Both the position numbers and the translations under genes were made by a program. Of a stretch of DNA of 64,000 nt, positions 27,049 through 34,942 are shown in pieces. The DNA comes from Hydrogenophaga sp. 2FB (GTDB lineage Bacteria > Pseudomonadota > Gammaproteobacteria > Burkholderiales > Burkholderiaceae_C), in the NCBI RefSeq assembly GCF_005503365.1, contig NZ_SCML01000002.1:148390-212389 (forward strand), in the 5' to 3' direction. Numbering within the stretch: the stretch's first letter is position 1; each line of letters begins with the position of its first letter. A model generated the notes under the pieces. It ran no database searches and was not told the DNA's origin. It saw only the letters and a program-made list of their open reading frames with translations.

Positions 27049-27155
27049 GAGAAATCCTTGGGTGAAGTGGTTGTGCAGATCAGAGTGCCGGCTGCCTCGT
27101 TGGACCCTGAAGTCAGCGGCACGGGCATTGAAAACAGTGGCCTATGTATGCGTAA

Positions 27156-27184
27156 AGCATATCCTATCCACCATCTCCATTCAA
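27156..27184 (-). promoter_or_regulatory. family promoter for the nrdAB operon
   Basis: TTGAAT, 17-bp spacer, TATGCT (27161-27156) preceded by GGA; discriminator TTACGC then +1 A at 27149. The nrd genes therefore share the element's own promoter type. 27185-27342 shows no gene. Confidence 0.82.
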
Positions 27185-27342
27185 GACCAAAGCCCACTCT
27201 GAGCCCATGGGCCACCAATTGGCATGCCAAAACGTAGTGCCTACTGACTACAGTTCCCCGCCCGGCACACCGCCCTCCCAGCTTGGATCTCAATCTGAAA
27301 TGGGCGCGCCCTGAGTGCGCAGCGGGTCGAATCGGTAGAGTG

Positions 27343-27370
27343 TTGCGAAAATAGGTGGAAGAGATACACT
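27343..27370 (+). promoter_or_regulatory. family promoter for 27428-31624
   Basis: TTGCGA, 16-bp spacer, TACACT (27365-27370) preceded by AGA; discriminator ATACGC then +1 A at 27377. Divergent from the nrdA promoter. Confidence 0.68.
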
Positions 27371-27427
27371 ATACGCATAGTTCACGCTTAACCTGCGCTA
27401 TCGGTCTACAACGCAACCGGGAACCCA

Positions 27428-27994
27428 ATGAATACCGCGACCAAAGACATTCTGCAAAGCCTCCAGCCTTCCCCTGCAGCACGTTCGTCAATCGAGCTAC
27501 TTGTCCAGGCTTCACTGGGCAGTGCCGGCACGATCGCTCAGCGTGTTCGAGACACCCTCACTCTGGATGAGATGGTGATCGTGGAGTGTGTGAATGAGGC
27601 TGTTGTCGGGCTGGATGCCCATCATGCAGAGGTGTTCCGTCGAGCTCTGCACTCGACACCCGGCTTCCCCGAGGCTATCAAGCGCGCCACTGTCGATATC
27701 GGCGTCGTTCTCTCTCTTGCAAAGACGTTCGAAGACGACGACGCCTTCATCGATGCAGCCGGCCTGCTTCACGACATCGATTTCAAGGCGCACAACACCA
27801 AGGTCGCCGATTTCGCCCTCCTGCTGATCGAGACGGACATGCGCAATGCGCAAGACGCCAAGGAAGGCCGTTCTGGCGCCAATGCGTTGCTGTATGACCT
27901 CGTGCCCTACGACGTCACCAAGCGGCGCCTGCAAACACTGCACGCTTTCGTGCGAATCGCGGCTGGACGCCTTGAGTTGGCCGCGCTGAACTGA
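27428..27994 (+). CDS. helical protein of unknown function
   Basis: 188 residues, almost entirely helical, acidic. ALLHDIDF-like GLLHDIDFKAH (~118-128) resembles an HD-type His-Asp pair but I do not see the supporting histidines, so I do not call it an HD enzyme. First gene of a seven-gene plus-strand operon. Confidence 0.65.
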   Translation: MNTATKDILQSLQPSPAARSSIELLVQASLGSAGTIAQRVRDTLTLDEMVIVECVNEAVVGLDAHHAEVFRRALHSTPGFPEAIKRATVDIGVVLSLAKTFEDDDAFIDAAGLLHDIDFKAHNTKVADFALLLIETDMRNAQDAKEGRSGANALLYDLVPYDVTKRRLQTLHAFVRIAAGRLELAALN

Positions 27995-28036
27995 CCCCTT
28001 GATCGAAACCCACGCTCCCGCATAGAAGGAAATTCC

Positions 28037-28972
28037 ATGAGCAAACTTGCCCAACTCCAATCCAGCATCCTCTTTCAGGTTGCAGGCGATGAAGCCCTGA
28101 AGAGCCAGGTCAGCGATGGCGCGCGCAGGCTCGCTGCGGGTGCTGCGCTGGTTGTTGCCGCCATCATGGCTGCCCCCGGTTCCGCTCATGCTCAGAACAG
28201 CCCGGTCTCGCCCGGCAACTGCACGAGCTTTGGCAGCGCGATCGGCGGCCTTCTGGGCGGCATCGCTGGTGGCGACTCCTGGGACAAGCGCGCGCTGGGC
28301 GCCGCTGTTGGCGCATTTGGCGGCGGTGCGATCGGCTACGGTATCTGCAATGCCGCTGCCGAGAAGGCCGAGAAAGCCAAGAACCCGCCGGTTCAAGTCC
28401 AGCCTCAACCCACCAACCAGGGCAATCTCGGTTACCCGCAGGTGATCCTGCAGCCGCACCAAGGCTCTGCCCACACGCCCGTTGGCGTGCAGCCTGCCGG
28501 CGCGGTGCGATCGATGCCGATTGGTGATTTCAAAGGCCGTTTGATTTCTCAGTTCGATGAAGCCGGAAAGAGCCATCGCGCAGAAATGGTGGCGCTGTCT
28601 GTCGTTGAAAAAAACAAGCTGGACGCCTGGGGCAACGGTGTCCTGAGCAAAAAGAAAGCATTCTCTGATGCGGTGATTGCAAGTGCTGAGGGTCACGGTA
28701 GCGCCGATGCGGTGAATGCCGCCCGTGCGTCGTTCGAGGCCGATCGAAAGGCGTTCTCTGCCGTAGTGGCCAAGTTCGGCACCGGCGCGCCGAACGTGGC
28801 GCCTCGCGATGTGGAAAGCCAGCTTGTGCTTTCGGCCTCGATCCTGGAGGTCCCCACCTACCGCACCGTGACGATGCCTCAGTTGGCGAGCGCTGATCTG
28901 AACCTGAGGGCGTCGACCAAGCCCGTGGTGCTGGATGCGTCCGCGACCTCGAGCTTTCGGGCGAGCGCTTGA
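28037..28972 (+). CDS. exported glycine-zipper protein
   Basis: 311 residues. A late signal sequence (hydrophobic ~32-50, AAGAALVVAAIMAAPGSAHAQ with an AHA cleavage site) is followed by a glycine-zipper region (GSAIGGLLGGIAGG and GAAVGAFGGGAIGYG, ~67-103) of the type found in outer-membrane-associated or pore-forming proteins. The remainder is a helical periplasmic domain. AGAAGGAAA precedes ATG 28037. Function unknown; likely cell-envelope. Confidence 0.72.
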   Translation: MSKLAQLQSSILFQVAGDEALKSQVSDGARRLAAGAALVVAAIMAAPGSAHAQNSPVSPGNCTSFGSAIGGLLGGIAGGDSWDKRALGAAVGAFGGGAIGYGICNAAAEKAEKAKNPPVQVQPQPTNQGNLGYPQVILQPHQGSAHTPVGVQPAGAVRSMPIGDFKGRLISQFDEAGKSHRAEMVALSVVEKNKLDAWGNGVLSKKKAFSDAVIASAEGHGSADAVNAARASFEADRKAFSAVVAKFGTGAPNVAPRDVESQLVLSASILEVPTYRTVTMPQLASADLNLRASTKPVVLDASATSSFRASA

Positions 28973-29397
28973 TGAACTCGCTCCATCATTTCTGGGGCCT
29001 CTACGTGGTGGTGATGGAGCAGCTCGACCTTTTGCACGCATTTGCGCTGTTGAAGCTCCAAACCTGGACGTTCAGCGATACGCTGCAGTGGGCGGGTGCC
29101 GTCACAGGCCTTGCAGGCGCCTACCTACTTGCCCTGAATGCCTCCATCTCCAAATGGGGCTGGTTCGGCTTTCTCGGCGCCAACCTTTTCATCGGCAGCT
29201 ATGCCTACGTGACGGGCGCCAATGGGCTTCTGGTCCAGCAGATCGGCTTCACCGGCACGAGCATTCTGGGTATCTGGCGATCGAATTTCTCGTGGACCAT
29301 GTCCATGAAGCGAGCCCTGGAAGCTCGGAGATCGAAGGAATTCCGTGGCATGGGCAACGCGAGCAGGCCGCACGTCAGCAAAATTGAGCTACTCTGA
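28972..29397 (+). CDS. small multispan membrane protein (YgjV/PnuC-like fold possible)
   Basis: 141 residues with about four hydrophobic segments, e.g. TLQWAGAVTGLAGAYLLAL and WGWFGFLGANLFIGSYAYV, and a soluble basic tail. The layout resembles small PnuC/YgjV-type membrane proteins, but I am not sure. ATG 28972 overlaps the upstream stop as TGATG, giving coupling. Confidence 0.65.
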   Translation: MNSLHHFWGLYVVVMEQLDLLHAFALLKLQTWTFSDTLQWAGAVTGLAGAYLLALNASISKWGWFGFLGANLFIGSYAYVTGANGLLVQQIGFTGTSILGIWRSNFSWTMSMKRALEARRSKEFRGMGNASRPHVSKIELL

Positions 29398-29404
29398 GGT
29401 CTGC

Positions 29405-30103
29405 ATGAAAACACGAAGGAAGAGCTATTCGCGACCTCGGGACAACCAGCGCTCGAAGGTCTACGCCTGGGAACGACTGGCATCAAAAACCCTTGTCCGG
29501 ATGCTGAACGGCGAGCGCGGTGTTCGCCGGCTGGACGTTCCCGAATTTGACACGCTCGATCAATGTCAGGCTTTTCTGAATCCGATCTGGTCTGCTGAAC
29601 GCGGCCGGTATGGACGAGCCCGAGTCCCGGCGCCTGAAATCGCCCGCCCCAACCGAGGTCAGCGCAGTGCGCTTGCCCATGATGATCATCGGATCACGCT
29701 CCCTCGATGGTCTCGCGGCCGATGGGTTGTGCTGCATGAGGCCGCACACCGGCTCGGCCCCGTTGACGAAGCGCACGGGCCACGATTTGTTGGGATCCTC
29801 ATCGGATTGCTGGTTCGACATGCCGGGTATGACGCCAATGAGTTGATGGCCTTGGCCGATGAGATGAATGTGAACTACCACGTGAGGTCGATCGGCCTGG
29901 TGCCCATCGAGACCATGTCCCAAAAGCTGGCCAGGCTGCTTCCAACGACCGAGATGGACGCCGCATTTGAGCTCGATGTGTCCTGGCGCCAGGTGCGCGG
30001 GGCATCACTTCCGTTGATCCGAGCAGGCATTGCCAGGTGGGTCCGGGACAAGTTGCTGCCGATTGAACGCGGTGGCCACGAATGCGTGGCGATGCCTGCC
30101 TGA
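29405..30103 (+). CDS. putative HExxH zinc metallohydrolase
   Basis: 232 residues. VLHEAAHRL (~119) followed by HGPRFVGILIGLL supplies two histidines plus a third ligand candidate; this HEAAH...HGPxFV arrangement is typical of small uncharacterised bacterial metallohydrolases (TIGR04338-like) and SprT-like proteins. The N-terminal 100 residues are basic and may bind nucleic acid. No signal peptide, so cytoplasmic. Substrate unknown. Confidence 0.68.
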   Translation: MKTRRKSYSRPRDNQRSKVYAWERLASKTLVRMLNGERGVRRLDVPEFDTLDQCQAFLNPIWSAERGRYGRARVPAPEIARPNRGQRSALAHDDHRITLPRWSRGRWVVLHEAAHRLGPVDEAHGPRFVGILIGLLVRHAGYDANELMALADEMNVNYHVRSIGLVPIETMSQKLARLLPTTEMDAAFELDVSWRQVRGASLPLIRAGIARWVRDKLLPIERGGHECVAMPA

Positions 30104-30112
30104 GCATGCGCC

Positions 30113-30391
30113 ATGAGGGTTTGTGATGCCGCCGAGGCGGTTCTGCGCGAGCACGAGCAGCCCTCGATCATGTACGGCGATGAGTGGCTTGCCCACCAGG
30201 TCGCCAAAATGCTCCAGTGGGAGCTTGAAGGGCCGCGGACAACCAGGCGCGTGCTGGCTGCATTGTCACGAACTCCAGGTCCTCTCTTGAAGACCCTCGT
30301 GAGAATGCCCAGCGATTGCTGCGCTCGTGGCCAGGCTGCTCTATGCTTTGAACTTCATGTGCCGAGACCAAAAGATGAGCAAGCGACCTGA
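30113..30391 (+). CDS. small protein of unknown function
   Basis: 92 residues, helical N-terminus (CDAAEAVLREHEQPSIMYGDEWL). It ends inside the next gene with a 17-nt overlap. No domain recognised. The context (same strand, 9 bp after the metallohydrolase) supports a real gene, though the C-terminal third is unconvincing. Confidence 0.5.
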   Translation: MRVCDAAEAVLREHEQPSIMYGDEWLAHQVAKMLQWELEGPRTTRRVLAALSRTPGPLLKTLVRMPSDCCARGQAALCFELHVPRPKDEQAT

Positions 30392-30629
30392 GCCACTTCC
30401 AACCGACGAAACGTTCTCCTCCGCCACATTGGAGCGAAACAGGCGAATGGGCTTTGTGACCGAATCCGGTGTGGTCTACGAAGAGGGCCTTGCCAACAGT
30501 TCGGGAATGCGCTTCGTGCTGCTTCGCGAAGCCTCGACCACCCCGGAAATGCTCGCACAGGCTGTTCGCCAGCTGCGCGCTGAGCGCGACGTTGTTGGGA
30601 AGATTCTGGTCGCAGAAATCCTGGGGTGA
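30375..30629 (+). CDS. small protein of unknown function
   Basis: 84 residues from ATG 30375 (MSKRPEPLPTDE). Small alpha/beta pattern: GFVTESGVVYEEGLA, then two helices (EMLAQAVRQLRAERDVVGKILVAEIL). No known motif. An upstream in-frame start exists (30327) but reads inside the previous gene. Confidence 0.55.
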   Translation: MSKRPEPLPTDETFSSATLERNRRMGFVTESGVVYEEGLANSSGMRFVLLREASTTPEMLAQAVRQLRAERDVVGKILVAEILG

Positions 30630-30700
30630 CAGGCCAGACGTGGGCGATGAAAATGGCTGATGCTGGCGGTTGAACAGCATCCATTTTCCTGGGGGCCCGA

Positions 30701-31624
30701 ATGTGCTATTCCGCTCTGGTCTGGTCAGACTACAAACGATACGTCCGTGAATTCGGAGCTCACCTGGACATCCGCGAATTCGTCGATCTCTACGTTCGCC
30801 GACTGGGGAATCCCAAAATCAAAGTGCCCAAGGGGATGGATGATGCGTTCCGGCATCCCCATGGTGATGGCGAAGTTCGCATCAAGTCTGCGATCGATGA
30901 GTTCAATGCTGCCCAGGCCAAAGTCATCGAGGAAGACCTGTTCAAGCAGAAGAAGCGGCTGGCCGACGCGGAACGCGCGCTGCTGACGAAGGTCACGAAA
31001 AAGGCCACAGAAGACCAGCGCATCTCGACCGACAAAATCGACAAGGGCCTGAGGCGTCTGCGCGATTTGACGCGGACTGACGCACGGGATCGGGACAGCA
31101 GGATCTTCCCAGGCGTGTGGGCGCCAGTCATGGTGATGGAAGAGGGCAAGCGCGTCATCAAACCCATGCGCTACCAATGCCGGCCTGCTGGAAAGCCGGC
31201 CTTCTACGATCAGAAGTTCCCCGGACTCTACAACGCAAGGCTCGACAACCTCCAGAAGTTCTGGCGCGGCCAGTTTGGTGTCACCCACGGGCTGATGGTT
31301 GTGGACATGTTCTACGAGAACGTTGACCGGCCTGGCGGCAGTGTCGTCCTTGAGTTCCACCCTGAGCCTGCGCATCCGATGTTGATCGCATGCCTGTGGT
31401 CGCACTGGAAAGGGCCAGGGGAGCCGGATCTGCTGTCCTTTGCTGCCATCACCGATGAGCCGCCCGAAGAGGTGGCGGCCGCCGGCCATGACCGGTGCAT
31501 CGTCTCTATCAAGCCGGAACACGTGGAGGCTTGGCTGAATCCCGATCCCGCGCGGCTTGAGGAGCAGCTGAGCATTCTGGCGGACCCGGTTCGACCCTTC
31601 TACGAGCACCGGCTGGCTGCTTGA
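30701..31624 (+). CDS. SRAP/YedK (HMCES)-like abasic-site crosslinking protein
   Basis: 307 residues. SRAP proteins form a thiazolidine crosslink between Cys2 and an abasic site in single-stranded DNA, shielding it from breakage. Visible elements: MCY with Cys2 exposed after Met removal, NAR (178-180), FYEN with Glu206, and the His263 loop (AGHDRCIVSI, then AWLNP). Unlike YedK (~220 aa) it has a ~100-residue insertion (40-140), helical and charged, after the N-terminal strand. A GGGGG-rich SD precedes ATG. End of the plus-strand operon. Confidence 0.88.
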   Translation: MCYSALVWSDYKRYVREFGAHLDIREFVDLYVRRLGNPKIKVPKGMDDAFRHPHGDGEVRIKSAIDEFNAAQAKVIEEDLFKQKKRLADAERALLTKVTKKATEDQRISTDKIDKGLRRLRDLTRTDARDRDSRIFPGVWAPVMVMEEGKRVIKPMRYQCRPAGKPAFYDQKFPGLYNARLDNLQKFWRGQFGVTHGLMVVDMFYENVDRPGGSVVLEFHPEPAHPMLIACLWSHWKGPGEPDLLSFAAITDEPPEEVAAAGHDRCIVSIKPEHVEAWLNPDPARLEEQLSILADPVRPFYEHRLAA

Positions 31625-31658
31625 TGTCCTGATCCCGCCAGGGCCGCGGCCAAAACCC

Positions 31659-32024
31659 TTATGCGGGTACTTCGACCCAGTACGGCCGCCAGGCTCTCAC
31701 GGTTTTTCCAGAGACGCTGGTCGCAACTGGCGTGAATCTGCGCTGGAACTTGCGTCCGTCGTACTCAACCACGTCGCGGCTGCCTGCATTCGGGAACTGT
31801 CGATCGAGCACCTTGAATAGCTTTTCCTCCTCGGTGAGCTCCAGAACTCCCGCGGCCTTCAACTTCGTTTCGAGATCGTGCACGAGGACTTTTGCGTCGG
31901 CGATCGCTGCCTTGTACTTGTCGGGGTTGTTGCCATCGTAGTTATCCCAGCGCTCCAGGACCTCCTTGAGTTTTGTGCGGGCAACTTCAAGATCCTCGAT
32001 GGTGGGTTGATTTTCAGCGCTCAT
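31659..32024 (-). CDS. small protein of unknown function, predicted leaderless
   Basis: 121 residues. Helical first half (coiled-coil-like TIEDLEVARTKLKEVLERW and LVHDLETKLKAAG), then a basic beta-rich end (RKFQRRFTPVATSVS). No motif recognised. A -10-like TATAAG ends six bases before ATG 32024, so the mRNA may start at the A of ATG. Confidence 0.6.
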   Translation of the reverse strand: MSAENQPTIEDLEVARTKLKEVLERWDNYDGNNPDKYKAAIADAKVLVHDLETKLKAAGVLELTEEEKLFKVLDRQFPNAGSRDVVEYDGRKFQRRFTPVATSVSGKTVRAWRPYWVEVPA

Positions 32025-32030
32025 GAAACT

Positions 32031-32036
32031 CTTATA
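32031..32036 (-). promoter_or_regulatory. putative -10 of a leaderless promoter
   Basis: TATAAG, then AGTTTC, then ATG (32024): same six-base spacing as the nuclease and transglycosylase promoters, but no good -35 is seen. Confidence 0.45.
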
Positions 32037-32083
32037 AAACCGATGAAAATTGACTCTATCACGTTTATATGCGACATTTGGCC

Positions 32084-32416
32084 ATGGCTAAAGGCTCGGA
32101 TTCCCATTTGATCCCATTCGAGGTCACCGCCGCCCTTCGAGCGCTTGGTGAGCAGATCTCGCGTGCCCGCCGTGCACGTGGGGACACACAGGCGGTGGCC
32201 GGTGAGCGATGTGGGCTTCACTCACAGACTGTAGCCCGCATTGAGCAAGGGGACCCGGCAGTGAGCATTGCCAAGGTCTTCACCCTGATGACGCTCTATG
32301 ACATGGGGGCCAGGCTGTTCGAGCTGTCCAAGAGCGACGAGGCAACCGACATCTTGATGCGTCGCCATCTTCCCAAGCGCGGAGCCGCGACGCGAACGCC
32401 AAAAGGATCCGAATGA
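32084..32416 (+). CDS. hipB: HipB-like XRE antitoxin/regulator
   Basis: 110 residues. HTH at ~22-66: LGEQISRARRARGDTQAVAG, then HSQTVARIEQGDPAVS. Arrangement upstream of HipA with ATGA overlap (32413-32416) is the classic antitoxin-first order. HipB binds DNA as a dimer and represses its operon, holding HipA. ATG 32084 is preferred; an upstream ATG (32069) is possible. TTGACT (32050-32055) 17 bp from GACATT could make a near-leaderless promoter. Confidence 0.82.
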   Translation: MAKGSDSHLIPFEVTAALRALGEQISRARRARGDTQAVAGERCGLHSQTVARIEQGDPAVSIAKVFTLMTLYDMGARLFELSKSDEATDILMRRHLPKRGAATRTPKGSE

Positions 32417-33825
32417 GAACCACAGCCATTGAGCGCCGCGAGAAGGAGATTGACAGCAAGCTTCGGGTGCACGCCTGGACGCCATCGGGTTTCATCACGG
32501 CCGGGGTTCTCGAGCTGGAAGAGGATGGGGAGAGCATCTCGGCCTCTTTTGCCTACGACCCTGGCTACCTGACGGACCCGCGCAGCTTTCCGCTCGACCC
32601 GATCAACATGCCGCTGGGCAAGACGCTTTTCGCGAGCACTTCCCAGTTCGTGCGCGTGGGCGCCATCTTTGACGCGGCACCTGATGCCTGGGGTCGCAGG
32701 GTGGTGCAGGCGCAGCTCCCCGAGGAGGCGCGCCAGCGTGTCTTTCGCGGCGCCTTCCTGCGCGGCGCCGACGGCATCGGCGGCCTGGTGCTCACCCCAA
32801 ACGCTGCGACAGGCGAGATCGACCTCGATGAGATCGTGGCCCAGAGCCTGGCAGAACGCCCCGGCACGTCCCAGCTCGAAAAGGCCTCCAGGGCCGCTTT
32901 GAAGTTCGAGGAGGGGGCTGAGCTCACCGATGAGATGAAGGACATGCTGGGGGGCAGCTGGACGATCGGTGGCGCCCGCCCCAAGGCCATCCTGCGAGAT
33001 GAGTCGCCAGGCGCCTTGCCCGGGTGCTCCGTGATCGCCAAGTTCCAGTCGCGAAACGACACCATTGAGCGCAACCGGCTGGAGATCGCCACGCTGCGCA
33101 TGGCCGCCGACATGGGCTTCACAACCCCTGGCCACCGCCTCGAGGAGCTGGCCAACGGCCAGACGGTGCTGGTGCTTGATCGGTTCGATCGACACGCCGT
33201 TGACGGGAAGATGCGCCGCCGGCACTACGTGAGCGCGATGTCCCTTGCCTCGTATGAGCCCCAGAGCAAGTTCCTGAACTCGACGATGGACAAGGCCATC
33301 CTGAGCTGGAGCAAGCTGCTCGATATCACCTCGCGCATTTGCACAAGCCCTGCGGCGTCAAGGGTCCAGATGTTCGGTCGCCTGTGCCTGAACGCCGCGC
33401 TGCAGAACACCGATGACCACCTGAAGAACTTCGGCTTCCTGAAAAGCCCCGGTTCCCCGATGCACTACGAGATCGCACCGGTGTTCGATGTCAGTCCCCA
33501 AGGTGCGCAGCGGCATTACCTGAATTGCCTTGACCGTGGACAGGTTTACACGCTCCATGAGGCCATGGGCAGCGCACGTGGACTGGGCATTGCCAAGGGG
33601 GCCGCGCAAGACGTCGAGGATTCGATCATGCAGGTGCTCCAGCACAGGGCCCGCTACTTCGAAGAAGCTGGCCTCAATGCCGCAGACGCCGCCAAGGTCG
33701 AGGACTGGGTGATGTCCGGACTCGGAAATCACTACACCGGAAAGACTTGGCAGCCGGCGAAGACTGCTGGCCTGGGGTCGGCCGGACCTCAGGCTGGATC
33801 GGGTACTTCGAGTCCGTCGATGTGA
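32413..33825 (+). CDS. hipA: HipA-family serine/threonine kinase toxin
   Basis: 470 residues. HipA kinases phosphorylate aminoacyl-tRNA synthetases (GltX in E. coli) and induce growth arrest. Visible: N-terminal 1 subdomain (SFAYDPGYL), P-loop-like ejectable segment GGARPKA (~192-198), catalytic NTDDHLKNF (~332-340) and metal-binding APVFDVSP (~358-365). Residues 430-470 are low-complexity. Start overlaps hipB stop by 4 nt. It makes the element addictive or persister-inducing if active. Confidence 0.9.
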   Translation: MRTTAIERREKEIDSKLRVHAWTPSGFITAGVLELEEDGESISASFAYDPGYLTDPRSFPLDPINMPLGKTLFASTSQFVRVGAIFDAAPDAWGRRVVQAQLPEEARQRVFRGAFLRGADGIGGLVLTPNAATGEIDLDEIVAQSLAERPGTSQLEKASRAALKFEEGAELTDEMKDMLGGSWTIGGARPKAILRDESPGALPGCSVIAKFQSRNDTIERNRLEIATLRMAADMGFTTPGHRLEELANGQTVLVLDRFDRHAVDGKMRRRHYVSAMSLASYEPQSKFLNSTMDKAILSWSKLLDITSRICTSPAASRVQMFGRLCLNAALQNTDDHLKNFGFLKSPGSPMHYEIAPVFDVSPQGAQRHYLNCLDRGQVYTLHEAMGSARGLGIAKGAAQDVEDSIMQVLQHRARYFEEAGLNAADAAKVEDWVMSGLGNHYTGKTWQPAKTAGLGSAGPQAGSGTSSPSM

Positions 33826-33876
33826 AGTTGCGGTGTGCCATTCACCATCAGGGCGCTCGGACTGATTCTGGATGGC

Positions 33877-34539
33877 CTAGGCTTTCCCGTAGACCGCCTC
33901 ACACACGGCGCGGCACATGCTGACGTCGAACCGGTCTTTGTCATCGCGGATCCCGGTTTCCATGTCGATCCAGTATCGAGCGGCACGCTGGCCGATGACG
34001 GCAACTGCGTCAGCCACGTTCTCCGGCCGCAAGCCGCCAGCGAAACCGCAGAAGGTGGTGTGCACGGCAACAGGCCAATCGCTCGGCACGACGCCGCGCC
34101 CACCGCTGGCATCAAACAGCACGTCGACGGATGCCACTTGAGGGAATTCACCGCGGCATTGCAAGATGGCGCGCAGGTTTCGCCTGGCTGCCCAGTCGCC
34201 TATCTGTGAGGGCTGGACTTTCGGGTCGGCCGTGTTGATCTGCGCTCGCTGGAATCCTCGAAGAAGGTGTTCGTGCCGAGACTTGCCGGTGTCGATGACC
34301 TCGCGCGCATCGTCTCCGCAAAGGTGTGCGGCATACCTAAGCTTCGGCAGCAATTCTTCGGCGTGCCGCTGGATCGTCTGGACTGAAGGGTAGCGCGGAT
34401 CCAGGCCCTGGCGCTTCGGCGAGAAGAGGAACCCCCACTCGATGCGCCCTTCGTAGTCGTTGGAAAGCCGCTCCATAGCGGCCGGATCGGTGTCGTCATC
34501 CACGCCGGTGAAGGTGATGAATTCAGGTTTGTTGCTCAT
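33877..34539 (-). CDS. TrpF-like (phosphoribosylanthranilate isomerase) TIM-barrel protein
   Basis: 220 residues. Late-barrel signatures: AAHLCGDD, LFDASGGRG (~142-150), GFAGGLRPENV (~165-175) and YWIDMETGIRDDKDRFD, which match the phosphate-binding strands of TrpF. It lacks the typical N-terminal MTRVKICG and is not near trp genes, so it probably acts on another phosphosugar or is a paralogue. Alone in its unit behind the promoter at 34578; SD AAAGGAG precedes ATG 34539. Confidence 0.75.
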   Translation of the reverse strand: MSNKPEFITFTGVDDDTDPAAMERLSNDYEGRIEWGFLFSPKRQGLDPRYPSVQTIQRHAEELLPKLRYAAHLCGDDAREVIDTGKSRHEHLLRGFQRAQINTADPKVQPSQIGDWAARRNLRAILQCRGEFPQVASVDVLFDASGGRGVVPSDWPVAVHTTFCGFAGGLRPENVADAVAVIGQRAARYWIDMETGIRDDKDRFDVSMCRAVCEAVYGKA

Positions 34540-34577
34540 GGTTTTGGCTCCTTTGCGGTATATCGTCAGATGCCTAC

Positions 34578-34606
34578 AAGATATAGAATACGCAGCATCA
34601 AAACAA
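34578..34606 (-). promoter_or_regulatory. family promoter for the TrpF-like gene
   Basis: TTGTTT, 17-bp spacer, TATCTT (34583-34578); discriminator GTAGGC then +1 A at 34571. Confidence 0.8.
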
Positions 34607-34709
34607 GCCGCCTGCTCGCATCAACTCGCAGACGCTACCTGCGATCGAGACGGCCTCGTTTGCTCCACCTCTTCAGACACATCCCAATCTGCAATCCGAA
34701 GGCAAAGCC

Positions 34710-34907
34710 ATGACGACTGAAGTCACGTTCGAACCGCATGAAGTCATGGATTGGGTGCCGATGAATCCGCCGCACTGGTGGACAGCTGCTGGCGCTTTTG
34801 TCATCGCGGATCGCCATCTCCCCGATGGAACGAGGCAGCACATGATTCGAGGCCCAGCTCAACCTGGGCTGGTCATCGCCAACGCCCAGGTCATCAGTGA
34901 GATCTAG
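34710..34907 (+). CDS. small protein of unknown function
   Basis: 65 residues with tryptophan-rich DWVPMNPPHWW and a compact beta pattern. GAAGGCAAAGCC precedes ATG 34710. No motif recognised. 34607-34709 between it and the TrpF-like promoter shows nothing else. Confidence 0.5.
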   Translation: MTTEVTFEPHEVMDWVPMNPPHWWTAAGAFVIADRHLPDGTRQHMIRGPAQPGLVIANAQVISEI

Positions 34908-34942
34908 TCGTCACCTTTCTCATCCCGAAAAAGGCGCCTCCG

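Noticed and set aside
24583..27237. 884-codon open frame antisense to nrdA
   Set aside because: It mirrors the GC-rich codon pattern of nrdA, whose catalytic cysteines and ATP-cone are plain; the antisense product has no recognisable domain.
27057..27427. NrdR boxes in front of nrdA
   Set aside because: No pair of ACACWAWATATNGTGT-like palindromes seen; only the two divergent family promoters.
27428..27994. HD hydrolase based on GLLHDIDF
   Set aside because: Only one His-Asp pair without the other metal histidines in the expected order.
27512..29041. 509-codon minus-strand frame
   Set aside because: Antisense to two plus-strand genes with good starts and a signal peptide; arginine/histidine-rich composition of a shadow frame.
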